This document shows positions 31,451 through 40,055 of a stretch of 64,000 bases of DNA, piece after piece. This stretch comes from Hahella sp050299855. Its GTDB lineage: Bacteria; Pseudomonadota; Gammaproteobacteria; Pseudomonadales; Oleiphilaceae. The position numbers and the translations under genes are program-made. The notes below the pieces were generated by a model. The model was not told the origin of the DNA. It ran no database searches and worked only from the letters and a program-made list of their open reading frames with translations. Numbering within the stretch: position 1 is the first letter of the stretch; every line of letters starts with the position of its first letter. The DNA is taken from assembly GCA_050299855.1 (NCBI GenBank), contig JBNKWQ010000027.1, positions 1 through 64,000 on the forward strand, given 5' to 3'.

Positions 31451-31744
31451 ATGAATAAACTTATTATCTTTATATCCGCTTGCCTGATGACCGTAACTGT
31501 CGCCTGGGCAGAAAGTGACACCGACCCGGTAGGTGATACAGTTTCCTTCACCGCACTGGATTCAGATGCTGATGGCCAGATCAGTCAGGAAGAAGCGATA
31601 TCAGACCCGAATCTGGAGGATCAGTTTGCCAATGTCGACCTGGATGGCAATGGCTCCTTGTCAGTGCAGGAATACTCCGTCTATGCCGGTGGCGCTACAG
31701 CGGCTGGTCAGCCTCCAGCCAGTGAAAATCCTGTGGAAGAGTAA
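31451..31744 (+). CDS. Secreted EF-hand calcium-binding protein
   Basis: 97 residues. Signal peptide MNKLIIFISACLMTVTVAWA, then two EF-hand loops: DSDADGQISQEEA (about 36-48) and DLDGNGSLSVQEY (about 60-72), each with the D-x-D-x-D/N-G pattern of calcium ligands. Short Pro/Ala-rich tail. Probably a periplasmic or secreted calcium-binding protein. It stands alone next to a calcium-requiring M4 protease on the other strand; any link is speculation. Confidence 0.85.
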   Translation: MNKLIIFISACLMTVTVAWAESDTDPVGDTVSFTALDSDADGQISQEEAISDPNLEDQFANVDLDGNGSLSVQEYSVYAGGATAAGQPPASENPVEE

Positions 31745-31873
31745 ATTACTCCAGATAGCGAGTATTGATCCCAGGATTAATTCAATATCAGGATCTATCT
31801 GTCCTCTTATGAGTAGATAGAGATTGTGGGTAGGTAGAGTTCGTCGTCGCGACGATTAACCAGGACGAAACGG

Positions 31874-31975
31874 TTACTTAGGTGTTTCACGCCCAGACTT
31901 TATGGCTTCCATGGCGTCGGCCGTGAGTTGTCTGCCGCTATCGGACTGGTCTTTGAGGGAAATCCGACGGTTCAT
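31874..31975 (-). CDS. Tiny hypothetical ORF (33 codons)
   Basis: MNRRISLKDQSDSGRQLTAD followed by AMEAIKSGRETPK, stop at 31874. Charged and soluble with no known family. Its start codon is at the edge of a 14-bp inverted repeat. It may be a remnant or not a gene at all; it is recorded because its composition is protein-like and the spacer is otherwise empty. Confidence 0.2.
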   Translation of the reverse strand: MNRRISLKDQSDSGRQLTADAMEAIKSGRETPK

Positions 31976-32006
31976 CTTCTGGCGGTGAATACTGAACCGT
32001 CGGATT
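31961..32006. repeat. 14-bp perfect inverted repeat
   Basis: AATCCGACGGTTCA at 31961-31974 and TGAACCGTCGGATT at 31993-32006, with an 18-bp loop. No T-run follows on either side. Confidence 0.85.
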
Positions 32007-32013
32007 GTGCAAA

Positions 32014-32035
32014 CAGCCAGAACGAATCCTGGCTG
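32014..32035 (-). terminator. Probable terminator of the M4 protease gene
   Basis: On the minus strand CAGCCAG-GATTCGTT-CTGGCTG followed by TTTG, about 50 bp after the protease stop. A 7-bp stem with a short T-run makes it a weak intrinsic terminator. Confidence 0.45.
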
Positions 32036-32083
32036 TGTTCTCGACATAGGCATTTGCCCATGGAAGAACCTGGTTAAAAATGG

Positions 32084-34288
32084 TTAGAAAGAAAGTTTCC
32101 AGCTATTGATGTAGCCGGTATCTATGCGGGCACGATCTCTGACTCTAAGCTGCCAGATACCATCAACATTGCCGCCGCTTAGGCTGACTGTGTAAGTTTT
32201 CTGCAGGTTAACTGCACCGCCACCAGAGCGGTTATGCAAGTTGTAAGTTGTTCCTGCAGGTGAAATCAGGTCGACGATGAGATCACCAATATAGGTGTGC
32301 ACTATGTCCACAGATACGTCTACAGAGCCGGCTGAGCCTACACCTTCGACGACCAATGGGCTGGTTATACCGGTTGAATTATTGTCCGGAATATAGTAGT
32401 CATCCGTGTTTTCAAAAACGCCGTCCGTGCTGTCCGAGTAATCGCCGACTAACGTTAACCCGGAATATCCTCGAAGCATTAGGTAGTAGGTGCCTGCCAA
32501 TGGCGTCGCGAAAGTACAGACTTCGCTATTGCCATTTTCATAGGGACGGCAGTCGTAGCTGGAATACGTTGGTTTGTTGCCGAATTTGACATACATATCC
32601 GCATCGCCCGAGCCGCCGTTAATGGTAAAAGTCAGGCGAGTGGCTCCGGCAGGCACTTCGAGGGAGAAAAACTTCTCGGAACCCTGATTGCCGGAAATGC
32701 CTGTCACCGACGTGCCTTTTTTCAGTTCGGTAACATCTCCTCCTGGAGGCAGGCCGTCGCAGTTGACTCCGACCGCTGAAAACGCTGCAGTCACAGCGGC
32801 TTTTCCATAGTTAAGGTCTTCTGCAGCACTCTCAACGCCACAGGCTCCGTCGTCAAAGTCTGTATTGGGGGTCCAGTACAGTTGATTAGCTCGAACAAAA
32901 ACTTCAAAGGCCTTTCTGGTATTCCAGCCGCTGGAAGACGCAAGCAGATAGAAAGCCTTATTGTAGACGCCGCTACTGAAGTGAACATCGATGCCGGAAT
33001 AGTAGTCGCCGGCGTGGCCTATGGAGCTTCCGTCCTGGGGAGGATTCTGCATATAACGTATAGCCGTATCGTTCTTAACAATGGCAGCACCAATATAAAA
33101 ATCGTTGGATCCTGTCATGTAATACTCCGCGGCCTCACCGGCCATGTCAGAGAAAGCTTCATTGATACCGCCAGACTGATTTTCATAAACCAGGCCGGAG
33201 TTAAGTTCGGTAAATCCGTGGGAAACTTCGTGGGACACCACGTTAATATCCACCAGAGGATAGAAGTAGCTCGCGCCATCACCAAAAGTCATTTGGCTGC
33301 CGTCCCAGAAGGCATTTTCATAGTTGCTGCTGTAATGAACACGAAGCCTGAGCTTGGTATTCAGGGGGGAGGTATTAAACCACTCGTTATACATCTTGAA
33401 GACGACATTGCCAAAGTAATGCGCATCGTTGAGTGGTGAATAAGCACCGTTTATTTCCTTAACAGTATTTCTCGGGCAGGTAAATTGATGGATGGAACCA
33501 CCGGAAGTGGCGTGATTCAGGTTGATGGTTTCCACATTTGATGTCGTCATACGGCAGGCATAATCAACCACAAAGGGGGGATAATCGGTACCGTATTCAT
33601 ACTGGCCCGTTTTCAGGTTGCCGCCCGGGCCGGTGCCGTCTCTGGTGGTTAAACCGTTCCAGGTCTTGATGGTTTCACCTGAGTGGGCATCAATAATGAA
33701 GTAGGGACGCATGGCTTCTTCCTGTCCCGGACCTGCTTCCACCACGTAGTTGATGACGTATACCAGGCGAGCCATGCCTGAATCTTCATCAAAATAGATC
33801 ATCAGTTCATTGGATTCATTATTGAAGGCAGGCGCTGAAAGAGATTGAATCCCGCTGTTGCTGCGAGCAATCTGCATTGCTTTGTCTGCACTAAGACCAG
33901 GGATAATGCCAGGCGCGAAGCCAGCATCCATATCTGCCTGAATGCCCTGAATCAGGCCTCCGTTTAAATGGACGACAGTGCCGTTCCGATCGCGCACCAT
34001 GATGATATGCTCTCCGAAAACTTTCAGGTCCTGGTAGGTCTGTTGCAGGCGCTCGTAAGTGCGGCCATTGCGTTCGGTTCGAATAGCGAGAGTTGTAACG
34101 CCATTGTTTCCAGACAAGCCTAAGACAGCTTGGTTGGTAGGAGGGGCAAAGGTGGCTCCCTGGGAAGATAGGATTGCTGTCTGGTGGGTGCGAAGATCCA
34201 ATCGTTCTGCTGCCAGGGTATGGGCGGAAACAAGGGCGAGACTTAACAACAAGGTTTTATGCTTTAAGTGTCGATCAGACATGCTCAA
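32084..34288 (-). CDS. M4-family extracellular metalloprotease with PPC and P domains
   Basis: 734 residues. Signal peptide (LLLSLALVSAHTLA), then FTP/PepSY propeptide (to about 200), then the thermolysin-like catalytic domain with HEVSHGFTELNSGLVYENQS, where H-E-V-S-H binds zinc and supplies the base; GGINEAFSDMAGEAAEYYM gives the third ligand. After it come a PPC domain (KFFSLEVPAGATRLTFTING; GDADMYVKFG) and a proprotein-convertase P domain (HTYIGDLIVDLISPAGTTYN; GIWQLRVRDRA). Related to vibriolysin/haemagglutinin protease secreted by the type II system. Monocistronic, with a terminator-like hairpin downstream. Confidence 0.95.
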   Translation of the reverse strand: MSMSDRHLKHKTLLLSLALVSAHTLAAERLDLRTHQTAILSSQGATFAPPTNQAVLGLSGNNGVTTLAIRTERNGRTYERLQQTYQDLKVFGEHIIMVRDRNGTVVHLNGGLIQGIQADMDAGFAPGIIPGLSADKAMQIARSNSGIQSLSAPAFNNESNELMIYFDEDSGMARLVYVINYVVEAGPGQEEAMRPYFIIDAHSGETIKTWNGLTTRDGTGPGGNLKTGQYEYGTDYPPFVVDYACRMTTSNVETINLNHATSGGSIHQFTCPRNTVKEINGAYSPLNDAHYFGNVVFKMYNEWFNTSPLNTKLRLRVHYSSNYENAFWDGSQMTFGDGASYFYPLVDINVVSHEVSHGFTELNSGLVYENQSGGINEAFSDMAGEAAEYYMTGSNDFYIGAAIVKNDTAIRYMQNPPQDGSSIGHAGDYYSGIDVHFSSGVYNKAFYLLASSSGWNTRKAFEVFVRANQLYWTPNTDFDDGACGVESAAEDLNYGKAAVTAAFSAVGVNCDGLPPGGDVTELKKGTSVTGISGNQGSEKFFSLEVPAGATRLTFTINGGSGDADMYVKFGNKPTYSSYDCRPYENGNSEVCTFATPLAGTYYLMLRGYSGLTLVGDYSDSTDGVFENTDDYYIPDNNSTGITSPLVVEGVGSAGSVDVSVDIVHTYIGDLIVDLISPAGTTYNLHNRSGGGAVNLQKTYTVSLSGGNVDGIWQLRVRDRARIDTGYINSWKLSF

Positions 34289-35229
34289 AACTCCAGTTTC
34301 AATGTATTAACTGGACAGAAGCAGCCCGGAGTCTAGCAAAAAGGCTTTTAAAATCAGGACCGGAATACGGTCGCCAACAATAAGCAAACGATCCGAATCG
34401 GGCACCAATAAATCCCGATCGAGGCTAAGGTATTTCCTGCCTGGATAAAGCAGAAAATGAGGTGAAGCTGACGGCTAACTAATCTTCACATTCCTTGTAA
34501 AAGTCTTTTATCAGGCTTTAACAAACCCGTTTGTTATCTGACTTACGTCCTAACCCTGTTGTTTTGAAGCCACTCTAACGTACCCTGAGATACCGATTGG
34601 CCCAAATTCCTTTTCACTAAACACCCGAGTACTGTTGCTGCCCTTCCGTGTTGTGCATAGAACGCGGACTGTGGCATTCCACTCATCTGTTTGATGGAGG
34701 GTGAGTTGCCCCTGAAAACCACCAACCAACAGGTCTCTGCATGTTTACTTGGTTCAAGGTGAAGTCGCTTGAAGGATACTGGCGATGTCGTATTTTCCCG
34801 TTCTATTGCCAGAATCGTTTTATATCAAGTTGGGTTCACTGAATGATCAAGTGACAAAAAGGTTAGGTTATAAGCTATTCGTTCGTCAACGAGATAAACC
34901 AAAGTTTATCAACTTTAGGTGTAGGTAATTTCCGTAATGGGAATTATTATATAGGCTGAATGGGATAGAAAATATGTCAAAATAGTCGAATTTACTAGGA
35001 CCATCCATAAATGGGCTAGTTCTAAAACTGTAACGCCTATGTCTAGCGGCCAATGCCGGTGCTTCAGTTGTAGATACTACAATTTGAACAGGAATTAGGA
35101 ATCAAAATAAGGAAGGTTTAAGGTGGAATGTCCTGTCCTGAATTTGGTGTAAGCTTATTCAGGACAGGACAGGACAGGACAGGACAGGACAGGACAGGAC
35201 AGGAAATTAATAAAAGGACTTTGTTCAGC
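34289..35229. other. 940-bp gene-free spacer with pentanucleotide array
   Basis: Lies between the divergent-reading 5' end of the M4 protease gene and the 3' end of rimK. A 60-codon minus-strand frame near 34543-34725 has no recognisable feature and is not called. The notable content is the AGGAC repeat and its flanking inverted repeat at 35129-35204. The protease promoter must lie just to the right of 34288. Confidence 0.5.
35129..35204. repeat. AGGAC pentanucleotide tandem array with inverted-repeat flank
   Basis: Eight exact AGGAC units at 35161-35200 plus a partial one. The 15-bp arms TGTCCTGTCCTGAAT (35129) and ATTCAGGACAGGACA (35157) pair perfectly over a 13-bp loop, so part of the array forms a hairpin. 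It sits 26 bp downstream of the rimK stop and may have grown from an original terminator stem by slippage. Confidence 0.9.
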
Positions 35230-36141
35230 TCAGCCCTTACCTTTGGTTCTGGTGGTAGCCTTTTTCTCTTCAATCTGCTTTTCAATGAAATCAAATATCA
35301 TGCCGGCGACATCTTTACCGGTGGCGGCCTCAATGCCTTCAAGACCCGGTGATGAGTTTACCTCCATTATCTTGGGGCCGCTGCTGGAGCGAAGAAGGTC
35401 TACACCTGCGACGTTGAGCCCCATCACCCTGGCGGCTCTTACCGCAGTCTGGCGTTCTTGGGGGGTGATTTTCACCAGCGTCGCGGTGCCGCCACGATGT
35501 AAGTTCGAGCGAAATTCGCCCGGCTGAGCCTGGCGTTTCATGGCTGCAACCACCTTTCCGTCGATGACAAAACAACGTATGTCTGCACCACCGGCTTCTT
35601 TCACATATTCCTGCACCAGAATGTTGGCGCTCAGACCGAGGAAGGCTTCAATAACGCTTTCGGCAGCTTTTTTGGTTTCAGTGAGTACAACGCCGATTCC
35701 CTGGGTGCCTTCCAGTAGCTTGATGACCAGAGGTGCGCCACCGACCATTTTGATAAGATCCTGAATATCATCCGGTGAATTGGCAAAGCCGGTAACCGGC
35801 ATGCCAAGGCCTCGACGGGATAAAAGCTGCAAAGAACGTAATTTATCCCTGGAACGGGTAATGGCAACGGATTCATTAACAGGAAATACGCCCAGTATTT
35901 CAAACTGGCGTAAAACAGCCGTACCGTAAAAAGTGACGGATGCGCCAATTCTGGGAATAACCGCATCGTAGCCTTCGAGAATCTCGCCCTTGTAATGAAT
36001 GGTCGGTTTGTCGGTGGCCATGTTCATATAGCAGCGCAATGTGTTCACAACATGCATTTCATGACCCCGGTTTTGGCCTGCTTCTACCAGCCGACGGGTA
36101 GAGTAGAGCTTAGGGTTGCGAGATAAGATCGCAATTTTCAT
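35230..36141 (-). CDS. rimK: Ribosomal protein S6--L-glutamate ligase
   Basis: 303 residues, ATP-grasp fold. MKIAILSRNPKLYSTRRLVE, then RCYMNMATDKPTIHYKGE and VIPRIGASVTFYGTAVLRQF are the RimK N-terminal domain. GAPLVIKLLEGTQGIGVVL and VQEYVKEAGGADIRCFVIDG are ATP-binding, and AGVDLLRSSSGPKIMEVNSS binds metal. It adds glutamates to the C-terminus of ribosomal protein S6. Full length and intact. The gene ends just before the pentanucleotide array. Confidence 0.95.
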   Translation of the reverse strand: MKIAILSRNPKLYSTRRLVEAGQNRGHEMHVVNTLRCYMNMATDKPTIHYKGEILEGYDAVIPRIGASVTFYGTAVLRQFEILGVFPVNESVAITRSRDKLRSLQLLSRRGLGMPVTGFANSPDDIQDLIKMVGGAPLVIKLLEGTQGIGVVLTETKKAAESVIEAFLGLSANILVQEYVKEAGGADIRCFVIDGKVVAAMKRQAQPGEFRSNLHRGGTATLVKITPQERQTAVRAARVMGLNVAGVDLLRSSSGPKIMEVNSSPGLEGIEAATGKDVAGMIFDFIEKQIEEKKATTRTKGKG

Positions 36142-36590
36142 GATGACTCTCGAAAGGCGCCGTAACGCAAAAAAACTGAAACCGAATCAACGGGTATAGG
36201 ACCAAAGGGATCTGACCAAAATATGCCGGATTATCCTGTGCTGTTTATTCCGCAGCAAGATTATTAAATATAAGAACTGTCGTTTCAGAGCGATGTTTAC
36301 TTAATAATTGACATTAATATATTAAGATATCTATTTGTAATATATAGAAATAGACGACACATAATGCCGTTGTAACCTTACTCTGAAAATAACGATCACG
36401 CCATGACTGACTCCGCAGATCAGCCGGGGGGCGAAGTATACGCTGAGCGGAGAAATTTACAGAGTATTATCTGCCTGAACAGACGTTAATTTTTAATGAC
36501 GATATACAAACCGATATAGTGGGTTTTACAGGTTTAAGGATACTCACAGAATCGGCCAGGGTGGCTAGAATGTATCAAGAGGTGCTTACT
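36142..36590. other. Gene-free region between divergent rimK and the DUF3750 gene
   Basis: 449 bp; AT-rich around 36290-36360. It must hold the promoters of both genes. No hairpin or repeat stood out. Confidence 0.4.
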
Positions 36591-37151
36591 ATGAGCATGC
36601 AAGCTATCGGGCAGGTCAGAGTCATTCGTTGGGCATTTATACTGACCACTGTTGTTACCCTTGCGGCCTGTAGTAGCGATAACTGGCGTACTGCCAGTCG
36701 TACTTCAGCCGGCTTGGCACCTGACCCACTTACAACACCTGAGCCGGTTATTCAGGTATATGGTGCGGACGCCTATGGCTGGCGAGGCTGGTTTGCTATT
36801 CATACCTGGGTTGCCGTCAAACCGGAAAATGCAACGGACTATACGGTGTACGAGGTGATCGGCTGGCGTGAAAGGCGTGGTCTGCCAGTATTGAGAATAG
36901 AACAGGACATTCCTGATCGCTACTGGTACGGAAGCAAACCGCAACTTATACTCGATCGTCGGGGTGAAAATGTCGGCGAGCTGATTAAGGAAATTCAGGC
37001 CAAAGCAGACGCATACCCTTGGGTCGACACTTATACGGTTTTTCCAGGCCCAAACAGCAATACATTTCCAGCATGGCTGGCCAAAGAAATCCCGGAACTG
37101 GGATTGGAACTGCCTTTCAGCGCTATTGGTAGCGGCTGGGCCAGTGAGTAG
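36591..37151 (+). CDS. DUF3750-family lipoprotein
   Basis: 186 residues from the ATG at 36591, which is preceded by AAGAGGTGCTTACT; in-frame ATGs at 36519 and 36570 lack a ribosome site. Lipoprotein signal FILTTVVTLAACSSDNW with lipobox LAAC. The mature part, YGADAYGWRGWFAIHTWVAV, VYEVIGWRERRGLPVLRIEQ and YTVFPGPNSNTFPAWLAKEI, matches DUF3750. In that family the conserved H-T-W and N-S-N-T-F suggest an NlpC/P60-like enzyme, but no activity is established. Confidence 0.8.
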   Translation: MSMQAIGQVRVIRWAFILTTVVTLAACSSDNWRTASRTSAGLAPDPLTTPEPVIQVYGADAYGWRGWFAIHTWVAVKPENATDYTVYEVIGWRERRGLPVLRIEQDIPDRYWYGSKPQLILDRRGENVGELIKEIQAKADAYPWVDTYTVFPGPNSNTFPAWLAKEIPELGLELPFSAIGSGWASE

Positions 37152-37250
37152 CAGTTGAACCCTAAGTAATAGCTGGTTCATTAGTAACTGGTAAACCATT
37201 TGTAACAGTTAAAACAATAAATAATAACAGTAGTCAGATTTTGGTAGAAG

Positions 37251-37970
37251 ATGAGAACTCTAGGTATTTTGCTGTGTGACGATCACCGTCACGATTTAAT
37301 TGCCAAGTATGGCACTTATGACCAGGACTTTATCCTCATGCTTGAGGATATTTCACCCGGCAGCTTTGAATACTGTGTTTGGCGGTGCCATCACGGCGAA
37401 ATACCCGAGTCAGTTGAAGAGGCAGACAGCTGGATCATTAGTGGCAGTAAATGGGGCGTTTATGATCCTGATCCCTGGATCGCTGATGTGAAGGGTTTTA
37501 TCCGCCAGTTGGATGACGCTCAGAAGGTGGTTCTGGGAGTTTGTTTCGGCCATCAGGTGATTCATTCCGCCCTGGGCGGCCATGTTGCCAAGTCTGAGAA
37601 GGGCTGGGGGTTGGGAGCCTATCCTGTCAATCTGATCAATCCGTTAGGGAACCTTGAACCGGGCTCACAGGTTCGGGTGTTGTCCATGCATCAGGATCAG
37701 GTGATGGCGTTAGCTCCGGAATTTGATGCGATCGCTCATTCCGATTTCTGCACCTATCCCATTACCCAAAAGAAGCAGCATATTTTGACTTTCCAGTCCC
37801 ACCCTGAATTTGTAGACGGCATGTTTGTGGATTTATGCCACAAAATTCGGGAAAAGGCAGGGGATGAACTTATCGATCAGGTGTTACAGCGAGCCGGCGA
37901 AGAAGATGACCGGCATCAGATTCGTTCGCTGGTTTTCGATTTCTTATCCAGAGAATTGTTCACTGCCTGA
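37251..37970 (+). CDS. Class I glutamine amidotransferase-like protein
   Basis: 239 residues. The GATase-1 fold has nucleophile elbow GVCFGHQVIHSALGG (Cys about 98) and the His-Glu pair in FQSHPEF (about 185). N-terminal domain LGILLCDDHRHDLIAKYGTY and SWIISGSKWGVYDPDPWI are typical of GuaA-like stand-alone amidotransferases. These free-standing proteins hydrolyse glutamine or gamma-glutamyl compounds; the substrate is unknown. About 100 bp after the DUF3750 gene, followed closely by the VanZ-like gene. Confidence 0.85.
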   Translation: MRTLGILLCDDHRHDLIAKYGTYDQDFILMLEDISPGSFEYCVWRCHHGEIPESVEEADSWIISGSKWGVYDPDPWIADVKGFIRQLDDAQKVVLGVCFGHQVIHSALGGHVAKSEKGWGLGAYPVNLINPLGNLEPGSQVRVLSMHQDQVMALAPEFDAIAHSDFCTYPITQKKQHILTFQSHPEFVDGMFVDLCHKIREKAGDELIDQVLQRAGEEDDRHQIRSLVFDFLSRELFTA

Positions 37971-38003
37971 AACGGGCTTAATTGAGAAGAGGAAAGTCTG
38001 TGG

Positions 38004-38037
38004 GTTGTAATCTGGTATGAGTCGTAATCTGGCATGA
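38004..38037 (+). repeat. 17-bp tandem duplication overlapping a start codon
   Basis: GTTGTAATCTGGTATGA at 38004 and GTCGTAATCTGGCATGA at 38021, 15 of 17 identical and adjacent. The ATG of the VanZ-like gene (38034) lies in the second unit, and the first unit carries an ATG at the matching place. Confidence 0.8.
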
Positions 38038-39170
38038 GAAGAATATGGGCTGTCGTTATTCTATTGATCACCTATGGGTCTCTTTATCCTTTCGAGTTTT
38101 ATACCGGGAGCATTCCCGGTGATCTGTTCCTTGATTTTACCGGCACCTGGGATGATCCGGTTTTTCAGGGCGATTTCCTGGCTAACATCATTATCTTTAT
38201 CCCTTATGGGCTGATTGGTTGGTTTGTTTTTGACAAAAAGCCTGAGCTTAGATTACTGGCCATAATTGTTTCCGGTTTCCTGTTTGGTATGGGCCTGCAA
38301 TTGCTGCAGTACTGTTTACCCAGCCGCACCCCCAGTATCGTGGACGGCTGGTCCAACCTGATCGGTATTGTTCTGGGATGCATGCTGGGGTGGAGGCTTT
38401 CCGCCTGGCAACGGCGCAACGATGTCTCCATCAATACGCTACATGTTGCCCCGGTAACCTTGATCCTGGGGTGGTTCGGATTCCGGCTGATGCCGTTTAT
38501 TCCTTTCTTTCGGTGGAAGCAGATTGAAATCAGCCTCCGTCCTATATATGTGAACCCACAACTTAATCTTGTTTCTGTGTACGCCAACCTGACCGCCTGG
38601 CTTGCGATTTTTTACCTGTTAAGCAAAGTGGTGGATGAGCTAAAACCAAGGGCAATCCTGGTGTTGGTTATCGGTTGTTTTGCCTTTGAGACACTCATTA
38701 TTTACAACTATCTATTTCTTTACGACGTGCTCGGTGCAATGCTCGCGATTGGGTTATGGTTTCTGTTTTCCGCGCAGGACAGACTTCACCGCTATATCTA
38801 TCCATTGTTGGTGTTTCACATAGTTTTGAACGGACTTACCCCGTTCAAGTTTATGGATACAACAATGGAATTTCATTGGATCCCGTTTACCGGACTATTG
38901 GGTGGCTCGGTCTTCTTCAATCTGGCTACTTTTTTCCATAAATTTTTCTTTTACGGTTGTGCGATCTGGTTTGGCGTGGCTATGGGGCTACGCTGGCGAT
39001 ACGCCACTGCTATCATTGCCGTTCTATCTTTGGGGATTGAGCTTATCCAAACTCGTCTGATTGGTCATGTTGCAGAAATCACTGACCCAATTTTTATTGT
39101 CATTATCGGCTGGTTGCTGCACACGACCGGTAAAGGAAGGTTTCCTTTACCGTTGGCCAGAGCCGCTTAG
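38034..39170 (+). CDS. VanZ-like membrane protein
   Basis: 378 residues, about nine transmembrane segments. The N-terminal third has the VanZ pattern: VILLITYGSLYPFEFYTG, ANIIIFIPYGLIGWFVFD and PSRTPSIVDGWSNLIGIVLG, with the conserved N-x-x-x-F-x-P-x-G and D-x-x-x-N-x-x-G motifs. A second related module occupies the C-terminal half (FNLATFFHKFFFYGCAIWFG; GIELIQTRLIGHVAEITDP), so it looks like a duplicated VanZ. Function of such proteins outside vancomycin clusters is unknown. Confidence 0.8.
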   Translation: MRRIWAVVILLITYGSLYPFEFYTGSIPGDLFLDFTGTWDDPVFQGDFLANIIIFIPYGLIGWFVFDKKPELRLLAIIVSGFLFGMGLQLLQYCLPSRTPSIVDGWSNLIGIVLGCMLGWRLSAWQRRNDVSINTLHVAPVTLILGWFGFRLMPFIPFFRWKQIEISLRPIYVNPQLNLVSVYANLTAWLAIFYLLSKVVDELKPRAILVLVIGCFAFETLIIYNYLFLYDVLGAMLAIGLWFLFSAQDRLHRYIYPLLVFHIVLNGLTPFKFMDTTMEFHWIPFTGLLGGSVFFNLATFFHKFFFYGCAIWFGVAMGLRWRYATAIIAVLSLGIELIQTRLIGHVAEITDPIFIVIIGWLLHTTGKGRFPLPLARAA

Positions 39171-39194
39171 TTGCAGGAATTCCCGATTTAATCT

Positions 39195-39764
39195 CTAAAT
39201 CGGCGACACGCCGATCAGCCAGACATGCCCCCATTTCACGAACAGACCGTAGATAATTACACCACCGACCAACGCGATGATATCGTTTCTCCAGGATACA
39301 GGTGCCACAGGTAATACGACATCGGTACGACGCTTAACGGAAATTCGGTCTGCCACCGCCCAGGCGAGAAAGCCACCAAATAGTAATATATCCGCCAGAG
39401 TGCCGTTGACCAGCAAATGTGCTAGCGCCCAGATTTTGGTGGCAACCAGCGTGGGGTGTTTAGCGACGGCCTTGATTTTGCAGTCCAGATAAGTTGCCAG
39501 AAACAGCGGAAACACCGGTAACAGTAGTAGCATGGCCAGATGCTTGATCCAGGTGGGGGGAGTATATATAACCGCCGGATCGAGTCTGGCGTTACCATAG
39601 CCGTAGATAATTAAGGCAAAGCCTACCACTGATACTAGTGCATAGAGGCCTTTCCAGCCGCCTTCCCCAAGCTTGGAAAGCATATCGTTACGCCATCCGC
39701 GGGCAAAAATTGAGATGGAATGGGCTCCCAGGAACACTATCAGGCCGGCAATGAGCAATATCAT
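39195..39764 (-). CDS. NnrU-family membrane protein
   Basis: 189 residues with about five transmembrane segments. LIAGLIVFLGAHSISIFARG, WKGLYALVSVVGFALIIYGY, AVAKHPTLVATKIWALAHLL and LLFGGFLAWAVADRISVKRR are the NnrU/NnuR signature (K-H-P-x-L-x-x-x-x-x-W-x-x-x-H-x-L-x-N-G). Originally linked to denitrification in some alphaproteobacteria, but widespread without it; no nitrogen-oxide genes are nearby. Tail-to-tail with the VanZ-like gene. Confidence 0.85.
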   Translation of the reverse strand: MILLIAGLIVFLGAHSISIFARGWRNDMLSKLGEGGWKGLYALVSVVGFALIIYGYGNARLDPAVIYTPPTWIKHLAMLLLLPVFPLFLATYLDCKIKAVAKHPTLVATKIWALAHLLVNGTLADILLFGGFLAWAVADRISVKRRTDVVLPVAPVSWRNDIIALVGGVIIYGLFVKWGHVWLIGVSPI

Positions 39765-40055
39765 ATGAGTAATCCCTTTCTGGTTATTTCTTGTTTGTCT
39801 GGTTTGTTTTTTAGTTAGTGTCCGTCCATAAACACCCGACTATAGGCAGACACTAACTTGGCACAGGGAAGTGCCACCAAAATTGATGGTGTAATCCATT
39901 GATTTTGCGAGCAAGACAAAATCGCATTTTGGCTTTGCGACTACCATAAAAGGCAGGGAAGCCGTTTATGGATGAATACTAGTTAGGTTAACCGTTAATA
40001 AACACATAGTACCAGTGAATTGTTAACTGCAGAAAACGTCCCATTTCAGAGGCAT
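39765..40055. other. Gene-free spacer with inverted repeats
   Basis: 291 bp upstream of the NnrU gene and after the LysR gene. It holds TTAGTGTC (39815) / GACACTAA (39849) and TCCATAAAC / GTTTATGGA pairs, which could be structured RNA or terminator-like elements. No gene seen. Confidence 0.4.

Noticed and set aside
34543..34725. Minus-strand frame of 60 codons between the protease and rimK
   Set aside because: I could not match it to a family; a vague likeness to a transposase end is too weak to claim.
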